A stretch of DNA of 64,000 bases from Spirochaetae bacterium HGW-Spirochaetae-4 (GCA_002839335.1 PGXU01000001.1:101687-165686), one strand, 5' to 3'; counted from the first letter of the stretch, positions 43,627 to 52,977 are shown. A program made the numbers and translations. The notes: a model not told the origin generated them from the sequence alone.

Positions 43627-44652
43627 ATGAGAAGCGTATACCTGACCGAACCGAGAAAGCTGGAGATCCGACAGGAGGAGACTCCGGTCCCACGGGACCA
43701 TGAATTGCTGGTCAAGATCGCGTATTGCGGTATCTGTACCTTGGAACAGCGCCTCTATGATGGCGAACGTAAGATATACTACCCCATAATCCCCGGCCAC
43801 GAAGCCAGTGGTACTGTTGTCGCTGTCGGTTCCGAAGTCATGACCAGCGTGAAGGTGGGCGACCATGTGGTGCTCGACCTGGTGAACCGCTGCCACTCCT
43901 GCCCTGCGTGCCTGTCGGGCAATTCGAACCTCTGCGAGAATCGCTTCAAGAAGGGCCAGCGTGTGTTGGGCGCCTTTTCCGAATATATGGTTGTCAAACC
44001 TGAACAGGTGCAGGTGATTCCCGACGAATTGCCGCTGGACCAGGCCGCTTTCGCCGAACCGCTCTCCTGTTGCATCCGGTCCTTGCGCAAAGCCAAGGCC
44101 GGACTCGGGGACACGGTACTGGTCAGTGGAGCGGGAACCATGGGATTGCTGCACGTGAAGGCCGCTTTGGCCATGGGTGTGCGCGTCATTGTCACCGATA
44201 TCGCGAAATCGCGATTGGACGATGCATTGGCCATGGGAGCCGATTTCGCACTCGATGCCTCCGACAGCCAGGTGTTCGTCGATACGTTAAGGAGCCTTAC
44301 CCATGGGAGGGGAGTGGATAGTTGCATTATCACCACTCCCTCGGTCTGCGCCGTGGAAACGGCCGCCAAGGTGCTCGCTCCCGGTGGGACGCTGAACATC
44401 TATACCTCCTACGGGGACAAACCGGTCTTGCCGATCGACATGAATACCATCCACCGAAATGAATTCGTCATCACCGGATCGGAGGGTCGCAGCGAGTACG
44501 ATTTCAACACATCCGTCAGAGCTCTCGCAAATGGGAAGGTTGTGGTTGATGATTTGATCAGTCGGATATATCCTTTGGACCAGGCCGCACAGGCCGTCGA
44601 GGCGGCACTGTCCGGCAAGACCTATCGAGTGCTGTTGAAAATGGAGGAATAG
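43627..44652 (+). CDS. Zinc-dependent sugar-alcohol dehydrogenase (MDR family)
   Basis: AAAGAGGCCGTGC precedes the ATG. The 341-residue protein has catalytic zinc residues in YCGICTLEQRLY and PGHEASGTVVAVG, the structural four-Cys zinc loop CHSCPACLSGNSNLC, and the NAD-binding VSGAGTMGLLHVKAA. This is the sorbitol/threonine dehydrogenase group, oxidising a polyol or sugar alcohol to a ketose. It is the first gene of a seven-gene operon and probably supplies the ketose for the kinase. Confidence 0.92.
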   Translation: MRSVYLTEPRKLEIRQEETPVPRDHELLVKIAYCGICTLEQRLYDGERKIYYPIIPGHEASGTVVAVGSEVMTSVKVGDHVVLDLVNRCHSCPACLSGNSNLCENRFKKGQRVLGAFSEYMVVKPEQVQVIPDELPLDQAAFAEPLSCCIRSLRKAKAGLGDTVLVSGAGTMGLLHVKAALAMGVRVIVTDIAKSRLDDALAMGADFALDASDSQVFVDTLRSLTHGRGVDSCIITTPSVCAVETAAKVLAPGGTLNIYTSYGDKPVLPIDMNTIHRNEFVITGSEGRSEYDFNTSVRALANGKVVVDDLISRIYPLDQAAQAVEAALSGKTYRVLLKMEE

Positions 44653-46089
44653 ATGGTTCTGGCGATCGATATCGGAACAACGACATGCAAGGCCGCTCTG
44701 TTTGACCGCTTCGGGAACCTGCAACAGTTGGCGAAGGTTCCCGTGGCGATCCATTCCGATTCGAACGGGGCCCAGGAAACCGCTCCACGGTATTGGTCGG
44801 CGGCAGTCGCTTCCCTATGCGACGAGCTGCAATCCAAAGGGACCGTGCGATCGGTCGTTGTCAGTGGAAACGGGCCGACTGTGGTTCCCGTATTCGCCGA
44901 ACCTACGCTCTTCGACGGATTGTTGCATGCCCAAACGGGGATGGCACGTCTCTGGCTCGATCGGAGGGCTGTAGCCGAAGCAACCGAAATCTCAAAGATG
45001 ACAGGCAGTTTCGTCGATGCCAGTTTCGTGCTTCCCCAGGTACTCCACCTGTCCCGCACAGAACCGGCCACCTACGCCAAGACCCGGACCTTCCTTTCCT
45101 CGTGCGAATATGTGAATTACCTGCTCACTGGCGAAGTCCGGGCGATATTGCATGCCGACGACGCCTTGCGTTGGTACTGGACCGATGCGGTGCTCGACCA
45201 TTTCGGGCTCGACAAGGACAAGTTTCCCGAATTCTGTCGACCGGGAGATCTGGTCGGCGAAGTGACCGCGCATGCATCGCGGGCCCTCGGGTTGCCCCAG
45301 GGTATTCCCGTATTCGCCGCGGGGCCCGATTTCCTGGTCTCGATACTCGGTTGTGCTGTGGTGGAACCCGGCATGGTCTGCGACCGCTCGGGGACAAGCG
45401 AGGGGATCAACCTCTGTACCAACGCACCGTTGGGTGACGACCGGTTGATGACATATCTCCATCCGGTCAAGCCGTTCTATAATATTTCGGGCATCATCTC
45501 GACCTCCGGAAAAGCCATCGGGTGGGCGAAATCGTTGCTTGGGATGGAGCGGCTCCCGTTCGACGACATGTATGCCGCCATGGCGAAAGCTCCTGCGGGA
45601 AGTGGTGGCCTGGTCTTCCTTCCCTACCTGACCGGCGAACGGGCTCCATTGTGGGATCCCGATGCCAAGGGAGTATTCTCGGGCCTTACCCTCTCTACCG
45701 GCAGGGAATCGTTGTTGCGCGCGGTGGCCGAAGGTGTCTGCCTCGCCATGCGTGATGTCATTACGGTCATGGAGGAACTGGGGGGAAAGGTGGAGGCGTT
45801 GCGCATCACAGGCGGTCCCTCGGAGAGCAGGTTCCTCAATCAATTGAAAGCCGATGTGACCGGACGACCGGTTGCCGTCCCACTGATAGGTGATGCCGAA
45901 CTGGTGGGATCCATGGTGATCGCACGGACAGCCCTGGGCGATTATCCCTCCTTTGCGGATGCTGCCAGGCAACTGGTGACCATAGGGGAGAGCTACGATC
46001 CCGATACTACGCTGGGCGGTCTCTATGCGGACCTGTTCGAACGGTATCGGGCGACATATCGGAATTTACGGGAAACTTGGAGGAAATAG
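44653..46089 (+). CDS. FGGY-family carbohydrate kinase
   Basis: The start codon directly follows the dehydrogenase stop. The 478-residue kinase begins VLAIDIGTTTCKAALFD, the phosphate-1 loop, and has PYLTGERAPLWDPDAKGVFSGLT and LRITGGPSESRFLNQLKADVTGRPV near the C-terminus, as in xylulokinase. It phosphorylates a ketose or related compound with ATP. Substrate within the FGGY family cannot be assigned by eye. Neighbours suggest its product is cleaved by the aldolase encoded next. Confidence 0.92.
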   Translation: MVLAIDIGTTTCKAALFDRFGNLQQLAKVPVAIHSDSNGAQETAPRYWSAAVASLCDELQSKGTVRSVVVSGNGPTVVPVFAEPTLFDGLLHAQTGMARLWLDRRAVAEATEISKMTGSFVDASFVLPQVLHLSRTEPATYAKTRTFLSSCEYVNYLLTGEVRAILHADDALRWYWTDAVLDHFGLDKDKFPEFCRPGDLVGEVTAHASRALGLPQGIPVFAAGPDFLVSILGCAVVEPGMVCDRSGTSEGINLCTNAPLGDDRLMTYLHPVKPFYNISGIISTSGKAIGWAKSLLGMERLPFDDMYAAMAKAPAGSGGLVFLPYLTGERAPLWDPDAKGVFSGLTLSTGRESLLRAVAEGVCLAMRDVITVMEELGGKVEALRITGGPSESRFLNQLKADVTGRPVAVPLIGDAELVGSMVIARTALGDYPSFADAARQLVTIGESYDPDTTLGGLYADLFERYRATYRNLRETWRK

Positions 46090-46091
46090 GT

Positions 46092-46904
46092 ATGAATGCT
46101 GGTTTGGTGCTGCGCAGGAATGCGCTTTTCGACAAGAGGGACGGCCGGTCGGTGGTGATCGCCATGGATCATGCGGCGATCGCGGGACCGATTCCCGGTA
46201 TCGTGGACCCGAACGGGATTGTCGCCGCCTGTGTGGCAGCGAAGGTCGACGGGATCCTGACGACAAAAGGGTTCGTGGACAACGCCCTTGGTGCATGGGA
46301 TCGCTCAACGGCTCTGGTGTTGCGAATAACCGGAGGCTTTACGGTATTGGGTGGCAAGTTCGAGGAAGAGTTGGTCATCGAGCCCGAGACGGCCTTGGCC
46401 TACGGTGCATCGTGCGCAGCCATCACCGTGAAATTCGGCCATGAATACGAAGGTAAGTTTATCAGGCAGGCTTCGTTGGCGATAGACCGTTGCCATATGC
46501 TCGGACTGCCGGTTATGCTCGAGGCAATGGCGAAAGGGACGGTGAAGGGCGAGAAGCTTGCATCGAACGACCCCGAGGGTATCCGCATGGCGGCCCGCAT
46601 GGCAGCCGAACTTGGCGCGGACGTGGTCAAGACCTATTATACCGGGAGCGTCGATTCCTTCGCGAAGGTGGTCGAAGGGTGTCCGGTTCCCATAGTGATA
46701 CTTGGCGGAGCGAAGACCGATTCCATACGGCAAGTGTTCCAGGATATCCACGATTCGCTGGTGGCGGGAGGCCGGGGAATAGCGGTGGGAAGGAATATCT
46801 GGGAGCATGGGAATGTGGATAGGATGCTGCAGGCGGTCAATGGATTGGTCCATGGCCACTGGAGCGTAGAACAGGCATGTGATACAGTCGGTCTAGTCAA
46901 CTAG
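46092..46904 (+). CDS. Class I aldolase of the DhnA/LsrF type
   Basis: ATG 46092 follows GGAGGAAATAGG; the track start is a TTG. The 270-residue TIM-barrel protein has VVIAMDHAAIAGPIPGIVDP near the N-terminus, ADVVKTYYTG with the Schiff-base Lys, VPIVILGGAK and GRGIAVGRNIWEH, the phosphate-binding end. This is the archaeal-type class I fructose-bisphosphate aldolase/LsrF family. Together with the kinase it should cleave a phosphorylated sugar or related compound. Confidence 0.88.
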   Translation: MNAGLVLRRNALFDKRDGRSVVIAMDHAAIAGPIPGIVDPNGIVAACVAAKVDGILTTKGFVDNALGAWDRSTALVLRITGGFTVLGGKFEEELVIEPETALAYGASCAAITVKFGHEYEGKFIRQASLAIDRCHMLGLPVMLEAMAKGTVKGEKLASNDPEGIRMAARMAAELGADVVKTYYTGSVDSFAKVVEGCPVPIVILGGAKTDSIRQVFQDIHDSLVAGGRGIAVGRNIWEHGNVDRMLQAVNGLVHGHWSVEQACDTVGLVN

Positions 46905-46931
46905 AACAGGCCGGCTGAAAAGGAGGATCAT

Positions 46932-47981
46932 ATGAGAAAAGGAAGTGTACTCGTATTGGTATTGGTAGCCATGCTATTGGCATCATCGGTATCGATCTTT
47001 GCCGCAGGCAGTACCGAACAGGTCCCTACGGAGCAGAAATCGTTGTCGGTGCTGGTATATATCACCGGCGTCATGGCCGGTAGTCCGCCGTACACCGCAT
47101 TGGCCGAGGGGGCGCAGGAATTCGCCGCCGCCAATGAGAACGTCACGGTGAAGATCTACGAAGCCGGGTTCAACCAGGCACAGTGGGAAGAACAGCTCAC
47201 ATCGCTCGTCGCCACAGGTGAATACGATGTCGTGTTGGGTTCCAACCCCTCGTTGCCGGAAATCTGTGAACGGGTCGGCGCAAAGTTTCCCAAGCAGAAG
47301 TTCATAATCACCGATGCCCAAAAGGCTGGAAACAGCCAGATGCGCACCTACCTCTACAACCAGTATGAACAGTCGCTGTATCTCGGCTATCTGGCTGGAC
47401 TGGTGACCACCAGCTCCATGCAGCATGCCAACAGCGCGCTCAAGATTGGTTTCATCGCAGCCCAGGAATATCCGTTGTTGAACAAGCACATGGTGCCTGG
47501 GTTCCTTGCCGGGGCACGCATGGTCAATCCGGCGATCGAGCTCGATTTCCGTATCGTTGGCAACTGGTTCGATGCAAACAAGGCCGCAGATTTGGCTTCC
47601 AGCATGAAAACAGCGGGCGTCGATGTGTTTGCGGCTATCGCTGGGGGAGCCGCCCAAGGTTTGTTCAAGGTAGCGCAGGAGCAGGGCGCATATATCGTCT
47701 ACCACAATACCAACGAGTACAAGGCTGCTCCAGGATATGTGGTGGGGTGTGGTTCCATGGAACAGAAGAAGCTGGTCAAGGAGATCCTCGTCGATGTCCT
47801 GGCTGGTACTGTCCAATACGGAACCGCCTCGGTGGTTGGAGCCAAAGAGGGGTACCTGGGCTTCTTCTTCGACGATCCCGCGTATGCGGCGAATCTCCCC
47901 GCGGATATCCGGACAAAATTCGAGGCATTCATGGCTGACGTACAGGCTGGAAAGATCGCCTATACGCTTCCTCCGCTTTGA
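46932..47981 (+). CDS. BMP-family (PnrA-like) ABC substrate-binding protein
   Basis: AAAAGGAGGATCAT precedes the ATG. A signal peptide (MRKGSVLVLVLVAMLLASSVSIFA) leads a 349-residue protein with BMP-family blocks: VLVYITGVMAGSPPYTALAEGAQEFA, GEYDVVLGSNPSLPEI and GFIAAQEYPLLNKHMVPGFLAGARMVNP. BMP proteins bind nucleosides or, in some cases, sugars. Here the operon partners suggest a sugar, polyol or nucleoside-derived sugar. A stem-loop separates it from the ATPase gene. Confidence 0.9.
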   Translation: MRKGSVLVLVLVAMLLASSVSIFAAGSTEQVPTEQKSLSVLVYITGVMAGSPPYTALAEGAQEFAAANENVTVKIYEAGFNQAQWEEQLTSLVATGEYDVVLGSNPSLPEICERVGAKFPKQKFIITDAQKAGNSQMRTYLYNQYEQSLYLGYLAGLVTTSSMQHANSALKIGFIAAQEYPLLNKHMVPGFLAGARMVNPAIELDFRIVGNWFDANKAADLASSMKTAGVDVFAAIAGGAAQGLFKVAQEQGAYIVYHNTNEYKAAPGYVVGCGSMEQKKLVKEILVDVLAGTVQYGTASVVGAKEGYLGFFFDDPAYAANLPADIRTKFEAFMADVQAGKIAYTLPPL

Positions 47982-48002
47982 TCCACCACATATGATCGTG
48001 CG

Positions 48003-48025
48003 GTCCCGGATGTATTGTCCGGGAC
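48003..48025 (+). terminator. Stem-loop between binding-protein and ATPase genes
   Basis: GTCCCGGA-TGTATTG-TCCGGGAC, eight perfect pairs without a T-run. Likely message stabiliser or partial terminator that raises binding-protein output over the membrane subunits. Confidence 0.5.
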
Positions 48026-48058
48026 TGCCTTGTCGTTCGAAAAGGAGTAGTGGAACGG

Positions 48059-49600
48059 ATGGAACATGCGGTCGAGATGCGCGGCATAGTGAAGATATAT
48101 CCAGAGACCGGGTTGCGGGCCAACGACGGTGTCGACCTCACGTTGAACAAGGGGCAGATATTGTGTCTGGCCGGAGAGAACGGTGCGGGTAAGACGACAC
48201 TCATGAAAGTCCTGTACGGGCTTGAGAAACCGGACGCCGGAACCATTTCGGTCATGGGAAATCCGGTCTCGATCACCTCGCCCCTACAAGCCAACCGGCT
48301 TGGCATAGGTATGGTCCACCAGCACTTCATGTTGGTCGACGACTTCACGGTCGCCCAGAACGTCACACTGGGAAAGGAACCGCTGAAGGGCAGGTTCTCG
48401 TATGATCTCAAAGGTGCCGCCGATGCGGTCGATGCGGTGATCCGCAAGCACCGGTTTTCCATCGATGCCACCAAGCGTGTCGGTAGCCTCACCGTGGGGC
48501 AGAAGCAGCAGGTCGAGATTGTGAAGATGCTGTACCGCGATGTCGATATCCTGATCCTGGACGAGCCGACAGCGGTCTTGACCGAGCAGGAGATCGAGTC
48601 GCTGTTCATCACCTTGCGGGCATTGGCCGAACACGGAACATCGTTGATCCTGATCACGCACAAGTTGCATGAGATCACCACCATTTCCGACCGGGTGGCG
48701 ATCATGCGCCAGGGTGCGATGGTAGGCGATTTTCCGACCGATTCGGTGGACGGAAAGCAGATTTCCCGGCTCATGATGGGCCAAAGCGTCTCCCTGGTCG
48801 TCGATCGGCTTCCCTATACTCCTGTGCAGCATCCGGTCTTGCGTTTCGACAATGTGTCGGTCCTGAAACGCAACCAGCAGCGGCCGTTGCTCAACGGCGT
48901 CTCGTTCACCGCGCGTTCCGGTGAGATATTGGGATTCGCCGGTGTCGGTGGCAATGGATTGGGCGTGCTGGAAGCTGTCCTTGGAGGATTCCTTCCCATT
49001 TCATCGGGAGCCATTGTCCACAAGGACGAGGATATTTCCCGTTTGGATTCCCATGCATTGCGCAAACGCGGGTTGGCATATGTTCCCGCCGACCGTCTGC
49101 AGGTGGGCAGTGCGCTCCAGGCAGCGGTGTCCGAGAACCTGATCGTGGATGCGCGCAACGAGTTCTCCCGCCATGGGGTGATGCAACGCAAGAAGATCGA
49201 ACAGCATGCACAGTCGCTGTTGAAGACCTATTCGGTCAAGGGCAGTCCTTCCATGCCGATCGGGACGCTTTCGGGTGGGAATATCCAAAAGGTAATCCTT
49301 GCCCGCGAGATCACCCAATACCAGGACTATATCGTGTTCAGCGAACCGACGTGGGGTCTCGATATCGCCAGCAGCCGTTTTGTCTATGAACGGATGGTGC
49401 AACTGCGTGACGAGGGCGCCGCCGTCCTGCTGATCAGCAGCAACCTGGACGAGATACTGGCTGTTTCCGATAGGGTCATCGTGATGTATCGGGGAACGAT
49501 TGTCGCTGTGTTGGAATCCGAAGAGCTCCGGCACGTAACCAAAGAGGATATGGGCGCCTACATGTTGGGATTGCGGCAGCAGGAGGCACCACATGGTTGA
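48059..49600 (+). CDS. ABC transporter ATP-binding protein, duplicated (RbsA/YufO-like)
   Basis: AAAGGAG lies 11 nt before ATG 48059; the track start is a GTG. The 513-residue protein holds two ABC domains. The first has GENGAGKTTL, VGQKQQVEIVKML and ILDEPTAVL. The second has a degenerate P-loop (GVGGNGLGVLE), LSGGNIQKVILARE and SEPTWGLD. Such double-domain ATPases power ribose, galactose and nucleoside importers, and the second site is typically less active. It overlaps the next gene by 8 bp. Confidence 0.93.
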   Translation: MEHAVEMRGIVKIYPETGLRANDGVDLTLNKGQILCLAGENGAGKTTLMKVLYGLEKPDAGTISVMGNPVSITSPLQANRLGIGMVHQHFMLVDDFTVAQNVTLGKEPLKGRFSYDLKGAADAVDAVIRKHRFSIDATKRVGSLTVGQKQQVEIVKMLYRDVDILILDEPTAVLTEQEIESLFITLRALAEHGTSLILITHKLHEITTISDRVAIMRQGAMVGDFPTDSVDGKQISRLMMGQSVSLVVDRLPYTPVQHPVLRFDNVSVLKRNQQRPLLNGVSFTARSGEILGFAGVGGNGLGVLEAVLGGFLPISSGAIVHKDEDISRLDSHALRKRGLAYVPADRLQVGSALQAAVSENLIVDARNEFSRHGVMQRKKIEQHAQSLLKTYSVKGSPSMPIGTLSGGNIQKVILAREITQYQDYIVFSEPTWGLDIASSRFVYERMVQLRDEGAAVLLISSNLDEILAVSDRVIVMYRGTIVAVLESEELRHVTKEDMGAYMLGLRQQEAPHG

Positions 49601-50654
49601 TCGTATGGAAAAGAGACGTGTTACGATTGTGGCGACACTACGCAATTCCATTGGAGCTGTGGTGATTGTCGGCATCGCACTCGCCGCGTTGGTGGTGCTG
49701 TCGCTGTTGCTGAGTGAGACTCCCATGAAGACCCTGCGCTACTTTTTCCTCGGTCCGGTGCAGAATACCTACTACTTCGGCAACATGCTGAATATGGCGA
49801 TTCCCCTGATCTTCGGGGGGTTGGGTGTATCGCTGGCCATGCGCTCGGGCAGTTTCAACCTGGGTGGGGAAGGTCAGCTGTACAGTGGGGCCTTTGTGGC
49901 CACGATCAGCGCATTGGCGTTGGCCCGATGGGGGAGTGCCGGTGTGGTGGTCGCCCTGCTGCTCGGTACTTGTACCGGTGGGCTGTTGGCAGCCTTGTCG
50001 GGGGTGCTGCGGATGAAATGGAATACCAGCGAGCTCATTACCTCGTTCCTGGTTTCCAATGCGGTGGTGTTGGTCGTCAGTTATCTCATAGCAGGTCCGT
50101 TCATGGACCCGGCGACGAACCTGATCGCCACGCGGATGATTCCCGAGAGTTTCCGTTTTACACGGATCCTGGAACCTTCGAATCTCAGTTCGGCGCTGTT
50201 CGCCGCGGTGATCGCGGTCCTGGTGGTTCACCTGTACCTCTACAAGACGAAAAGTGGATACGAATTGCGGCTGTTCGGGCTCAATCCCCGGTTCGCGGCA
50301 TATGGGGGCATCAGGACCAAGTGGTACCAGGTATGGCCCATGTTCCTCAGCGGTGCCTTCTATGGTCTGGGGGGAGGAATGGCTATTTTCGGTACCTACT
50401 ATGCCTGTATGAAGGAATTCTCGACGGGGATGGGATGGAACGGCCTTGCTGTCGCATTGATCGCACGGCATCGGCCTGGTGCGGTCATACCAGCTGCGCT
50501 GTTCTTCGCCTACATCGAATCGGGAGCGCGCAATGCCATGCTCCACTCCGATGTCACGTTCGAGATCGCATCGATCGTACAATCGGTGGTGTTCTTCCTG
50601 GTCACCAGCGCGGTGTTGCAGAAGATCGGATCGGTACAGAGGAGGAGCGTATGA
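49593..50654 (+). CDS. ABC sugar/nucleoside permease 1 (BPD_transp_2)
   Basis: The 353-residue membrane protein has about ten TM helices and the family blocks MLNMAIPLIFGGLGVSLAMRSGSFNLGGEGQ near residue 70, MKWNTSELITSFLVSNA, and GYELRLFGLNPRFAAYGGI, the loop that contacts the ATPase. It pairs with the second permease to form the channel of the BMP-type importer. It overlaps both neighbours, so the operon is tightly coupled. Confidence 0.92.
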   Translation: MVDRMEKRRVTIVATLRNSIGAVVIVGIALAALVVLSLLLSETPMKTLRYFFLGPVQNTYYFGNMLNMAIPLIFGGLGVSLAMRSGSFNLGGEGQLYSGAFVATISALALARWGSAGVVVALLLGTCTGGLLAALSGVLRMKWNTSELITSFLVSNAVVLVVSYLIAGPFMDPATNLIATRMIPESFRFTRILEPSNLSSALFAAVIAVLVVHLYLYKTKSGYELRLFGLNPRFAAYGGIRTKWYQVWPMFLSGAFYGLGGGMAIFGTYYACMKEFSTGMGWNGLAVALIARHRPGAVIPAALFFAYIESGARNAMLHSDVTFEIASIVQSVVFFLVTSAVLQKIGSVQRRSV

Positions 50655-51553
50655 ATCCTGTTGCGATCCCGGTCCTGCATAGTGCCGTGGCAATCATGAC
50701 CCCCCTGTTGCTTGCCGCCATGGGCGGGTTGTTCACCGAGCTGTCCGGAATGTTGAACATCGCATTGGAAGGTCTCATGCTCATGGGAGCGTTCGCATCG
50801 ATCGTGTTCACCCATTTCACCGGAAACATGGTTGTCGGTATAGCTCTTGGTGTGCTTGCCTCCATGTTGTTGGCGGCAATTCTGGGAACGGTCACGTTGC
50901 ATTTGAAGTCGAATGTGTTCATTACGGCTTTGGCAGCCAACCTGTTCGCCTCAGGTCTGACAGTAGTGCTTTCGTTCAAATTGTTCGGGAACAAGGGCGT
51001 GGTGGTGTTCGATGGGATCGCCAGTCTTCCACGCTTGGATATTCCGGTATTGGCGAAGATTCCGGTGTTCGGGGATATCTTCATCGGACACAACATATTC
51101 GTGTATATGAGTTGGGTCCTGCTGGCATTGTGTGCATGGGTGCTCTACCGTACTCCGTTCGGATTCCGGTTGCGGGCCACGGGAATACACGAGCAGGCGA
51201 TGGTTTCGTTGGGGATGCGTCCCTCGCGGTACCGGTTCATCGCGTTCCTGGTTTCCGGGTTCACCTGCGCGCTCGGTGGTGCGATGCTCACGTTGAATCT
51301 GGGCGCATTCGTGCCGAACATCACCAGCGGGAAGGGGTGGATTGCCCTCGTGGTGATTTTCCTCGGCCAGAAGAAACCTATCGGTCTGCTGTTCGCCGCC
51401 CTGGTGTTCGGTTTCGCCGATGCGTTCTCCAACTATGCGCAGGGGGCATGGAATGTGCCTGCCGACTTCATTCTTGCGATTCCCTATGTGTTCACGCTGG
51501 TCGCCATGGTGCTGTTCTCGATCTATACGAGCCGCAAGAACCGCGTCGAGTAG
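50651..51553 (+). CDS. ABC sugar/nucleoside permease 2 (BPD_transp_2)
   Basis: The track merges this gene with an upstream out-of-phase frame. The true start is ATG 50651 after GAGGAGCGT, overlapping the permease 1 stop (ATGA). The 300-residue protein has about nine TM helices with TPLLLAAMGGLFTELSGMLNIALEGLMLMGAF and FGFRLRATGIHEQAMVSLGM, typical of the YufQ/NupQ-like partner subunit. It is the last gene of the operon. Confidence 0.92.
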   Translation: MNPVAIPVLHSAVAIMTPLLLAAMGGLFTELSGMLNIALEGLMLMGAFASIVFTHFTGNMVVGIALGVLASMLLAAILGTVTLHLKSNVFITALAANLFASGLTVVLSFKLFGNKGVVVFDGIASLPRLDIPVLAKIPVFGDIFIGHNIFVYMSWVLLALCAWVLYRTPFGFRLRATGIHEQAMVSLGMRPSRYRFIAFLVSGFTCALGGAMLTLNLGAFVPNITSGKGWIALVVIFLGQKKPIGLLFAALVFGFADAFSNYAQGAWNVPADFILAIPYVFTLVAMVLFSIYTSRKNRVE

Positions 51554-51641
51554 GTAATTATTGACAGTACAGCCGTAGTGGACAGAAATCTGGAACCATA
51601 TCTTTTTTGTACTCATTTTAGTAAATATTTGCCAATTTTAT

Positions 51642-51670
51642 TTGACTGGTAATTTAAAACCATGTAGAAT
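51642..51670 (+). promoter_or_regulatory. Promoter of the first small lipoprotein gene
   Basis: TTGACT and TAGAAT are separated by 17 bp in an AT-rich region, 33 bp before the start codon. Confidence 0.65.
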
Positions 51671-51702
51671 ATTAGGCATATACCAACAAAAAGGATAGTC
51701 TA

Positions 51703-52167
51703 ATGAAGAGAAACATTTTCCTCGTTGTAGTTTTGTGTGCCCTTGGATTCCTATTGGTCGGATGCGCCGATAGATACTCGAATCCCGAGAGTCGGGAACT
51801 GGTAGTGTTCAATGATACGACAGATCAAGAGCTCAGCTATGTCTCAATACAGACGTACGTATCTACAGAGAGGGCTGCGATGCCCCCCAATTCATTGGCT
51901 GATGGAGAAACAATACTGCCAGGGGCGAAAATGTCCTTCTACCTGCCTCCGTTTCCTGATAAAACGTATATTATGATCAATTCATCTGCAACTGAAGGAA
52001 GTGAAGAAGGTTCTGAGTCTACAACTATATTTCGGGAAAATTTCATTCTGGACGATGGAGTCTCTGTCGAGGCACGATATTACTATGATGCGTCAAATGA
52101 AGCAATTGGGGATGGGTACCTGATTGAGCTTGGTGGCAACGGCTACGAACCTCTTTTTGATGAATAA
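51703..52167 (+). CDS. Small lipoprotein, tandem paralogue 1 of 3
   Basis: The 154-residue protein has a lipoprotein signal MKRNIFLVVVLCALGFLLVGC (Cys about 21). The mature part begins ADRYSNPESRELVVFNDTTDQ. Two downstream genes encode paralogues sharing GCA..Y.NP.S.ELVV.ND, a central PPG..YYLPPY-like block (here LPGAKMSFYLPPFPD) and a strand-rich end. Composition suggests a small beta-sandwich exposed on the cell surface or in the periplasm. No known family was recognised. AAAGGAT lies upstream of the start. Confidence 0.82.
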   Translation: MKRNIFLVVVLCALGFLLVGCADRYSNPESRELVVFNDTTDQELSYVSIQTYVSTERAAMPPNSLADGETILPGAKMSFYLPPFPDKTYIMINSSATEGSEEGSESTTIFRENFILDDGVSVEARYYYDASNEAIGDGYLIELGGNGYEPLFDE

Positions 52168-52179
52168 ATCCTCTGATAC

Positions 52180-52210
52180 CGGTCTCTCAAGACAACTTTC
52201 TGGGAGGCCG
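52180..52210 (+). repeat. Hairpin after lipoprotein 1 (covarying set, 1 of 3)
   Basis: CGGTCTCTCA pairs with TGGGAGGCCG through two G-U wobbles. The loop contains ACAACTT. Homologous to the hairpins at 52815 and 53550. Confidence 0.55.
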
Positions 52211-52361
52211 ACAAGGTATCTACCAACCAGTGGGAAATTACACGGTCTGTGGAAATCGAAAAGATTCTTGTGCTTGCGAGTGCGACTGAACACATTTGAT
52301 ACATGTAAGACAAATGGGATATTCCATAATTGAAATGAAAAGGTTTAGAAAAGGTGATTTT

Positions 52362-52802
52362 ATGAAAAAGGCTACACTGTTGGTTTCTGTGCTGTGTGTT
52401 CTGGTTTTCCTGTTTGTGGGATGCGCCGAAGGATATCGGAATCCCAAGAGTAAGGAACTGGTGGTTGTGAATGACAGCGATTCCGGTATCGTTAGTATCG
52501 GTCTTTCGGCATATATCGAGGAAGGGGATATGCGAGTGACTACGCCACCGGTAATTATACCTCCAGGAGCTCAAGAATCCTACTATTTGCCACCATATGC
52601 GGATGCGATTCGCTTGGGTATCGATACGGAATCGGGAGGATATGGCTCCATTCGTTTCACGTACGACTACAAGGTGGATGGCCGGAATGAAACGATTACT
52701 GCCACCTACACGGAAACGTTTGTGACTGAAGGGACGTACAGCTACTATGATGGGAATATTGAGCTCGAGGGAAGCAATACCACCGAGGTGGATATAAAAT
52801 AG
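52362..52802 (+). CDS. Small lipoprotein, tandem paralogue 2 of 3
   Basis: ATG 52362 follows AAAAGGTGATTTT and starts MKKATLLVSVLCVLVFLFVGC, a lipoprotein signal. The 146-residue product shares AEGYRNPKSKELVVVNDSD and IPPGAQESYYLPPYAD with its neighbours but is the most divergent, with an extra ETITATYTETFVTEG strand region. The track frame starts further upstream without a ribosome-binding site. It is part of a tandem triplication; function unknown. Confidence 0.82.
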   Translation: MKKATLLVSVLCVLVFLFVGCAEGYRNPKSKELVVVNDSDSGIVSIGLSAYIEEGDMRVTTPPVIIPPGAQESYYLPPYADAIRLGIDTESGGYGSIRFTYDYKVDGRNETITATYTETFVTEGTYSYYDGNIELEGSNTTEVDIK

Positions 52803-52814
52803 CACTAGTAGGAT

Positions 52815-52852
52815 CGGCCTCGCAAGCCAACTTCTTGCGAGGCAAGTGTTTT
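52815..52852 (+). terminator. Terminator hairpin after lipoprotein 2 (covarying set, 2 of 3)
   Basis: GCCTCGCAAG-CCAACTT-CTTGCGAGGC, ten perfect pairs, then AAGTGTTTTG. This is the most terminator-like member of the set. Confidence 0.75.
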
Positions 52853-52860
52853 GTATGGTA

Positions 52861-52977
52861 CACTCTCCCGAGCGAGTGCAGGCAACGTAAGGATCCATAC
52901 CTCGCCCCTTGGGACGGGAAAGGAGGCAAAGCCTCCACTTTCCAGGGCTTGTCCTGGGGGCATTGATACCTTTCATT
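52861..52977. repeat. Dispersed structured intergenic repeat, copy 2
   Basis: The first 43 nt match 5634-5676 with two mismatches. This copy is longer and contains extra hairpins: GGAGGC-AAA-GCCTCC and CCAGG-GCTTGT-CCTGG. It lies between lipoprotein 2's terminator and the promoter region of lipoprotein 3, where TATAAT occurs at 53029. Confidence 0.6.

Noticed and set aside
49928-50650. Upstream extension of the second permease ORF
   Set aside because: This part lies in another frame of permease 1; the true start at 50651 has a ribosome-binding site and ATGA overlap.
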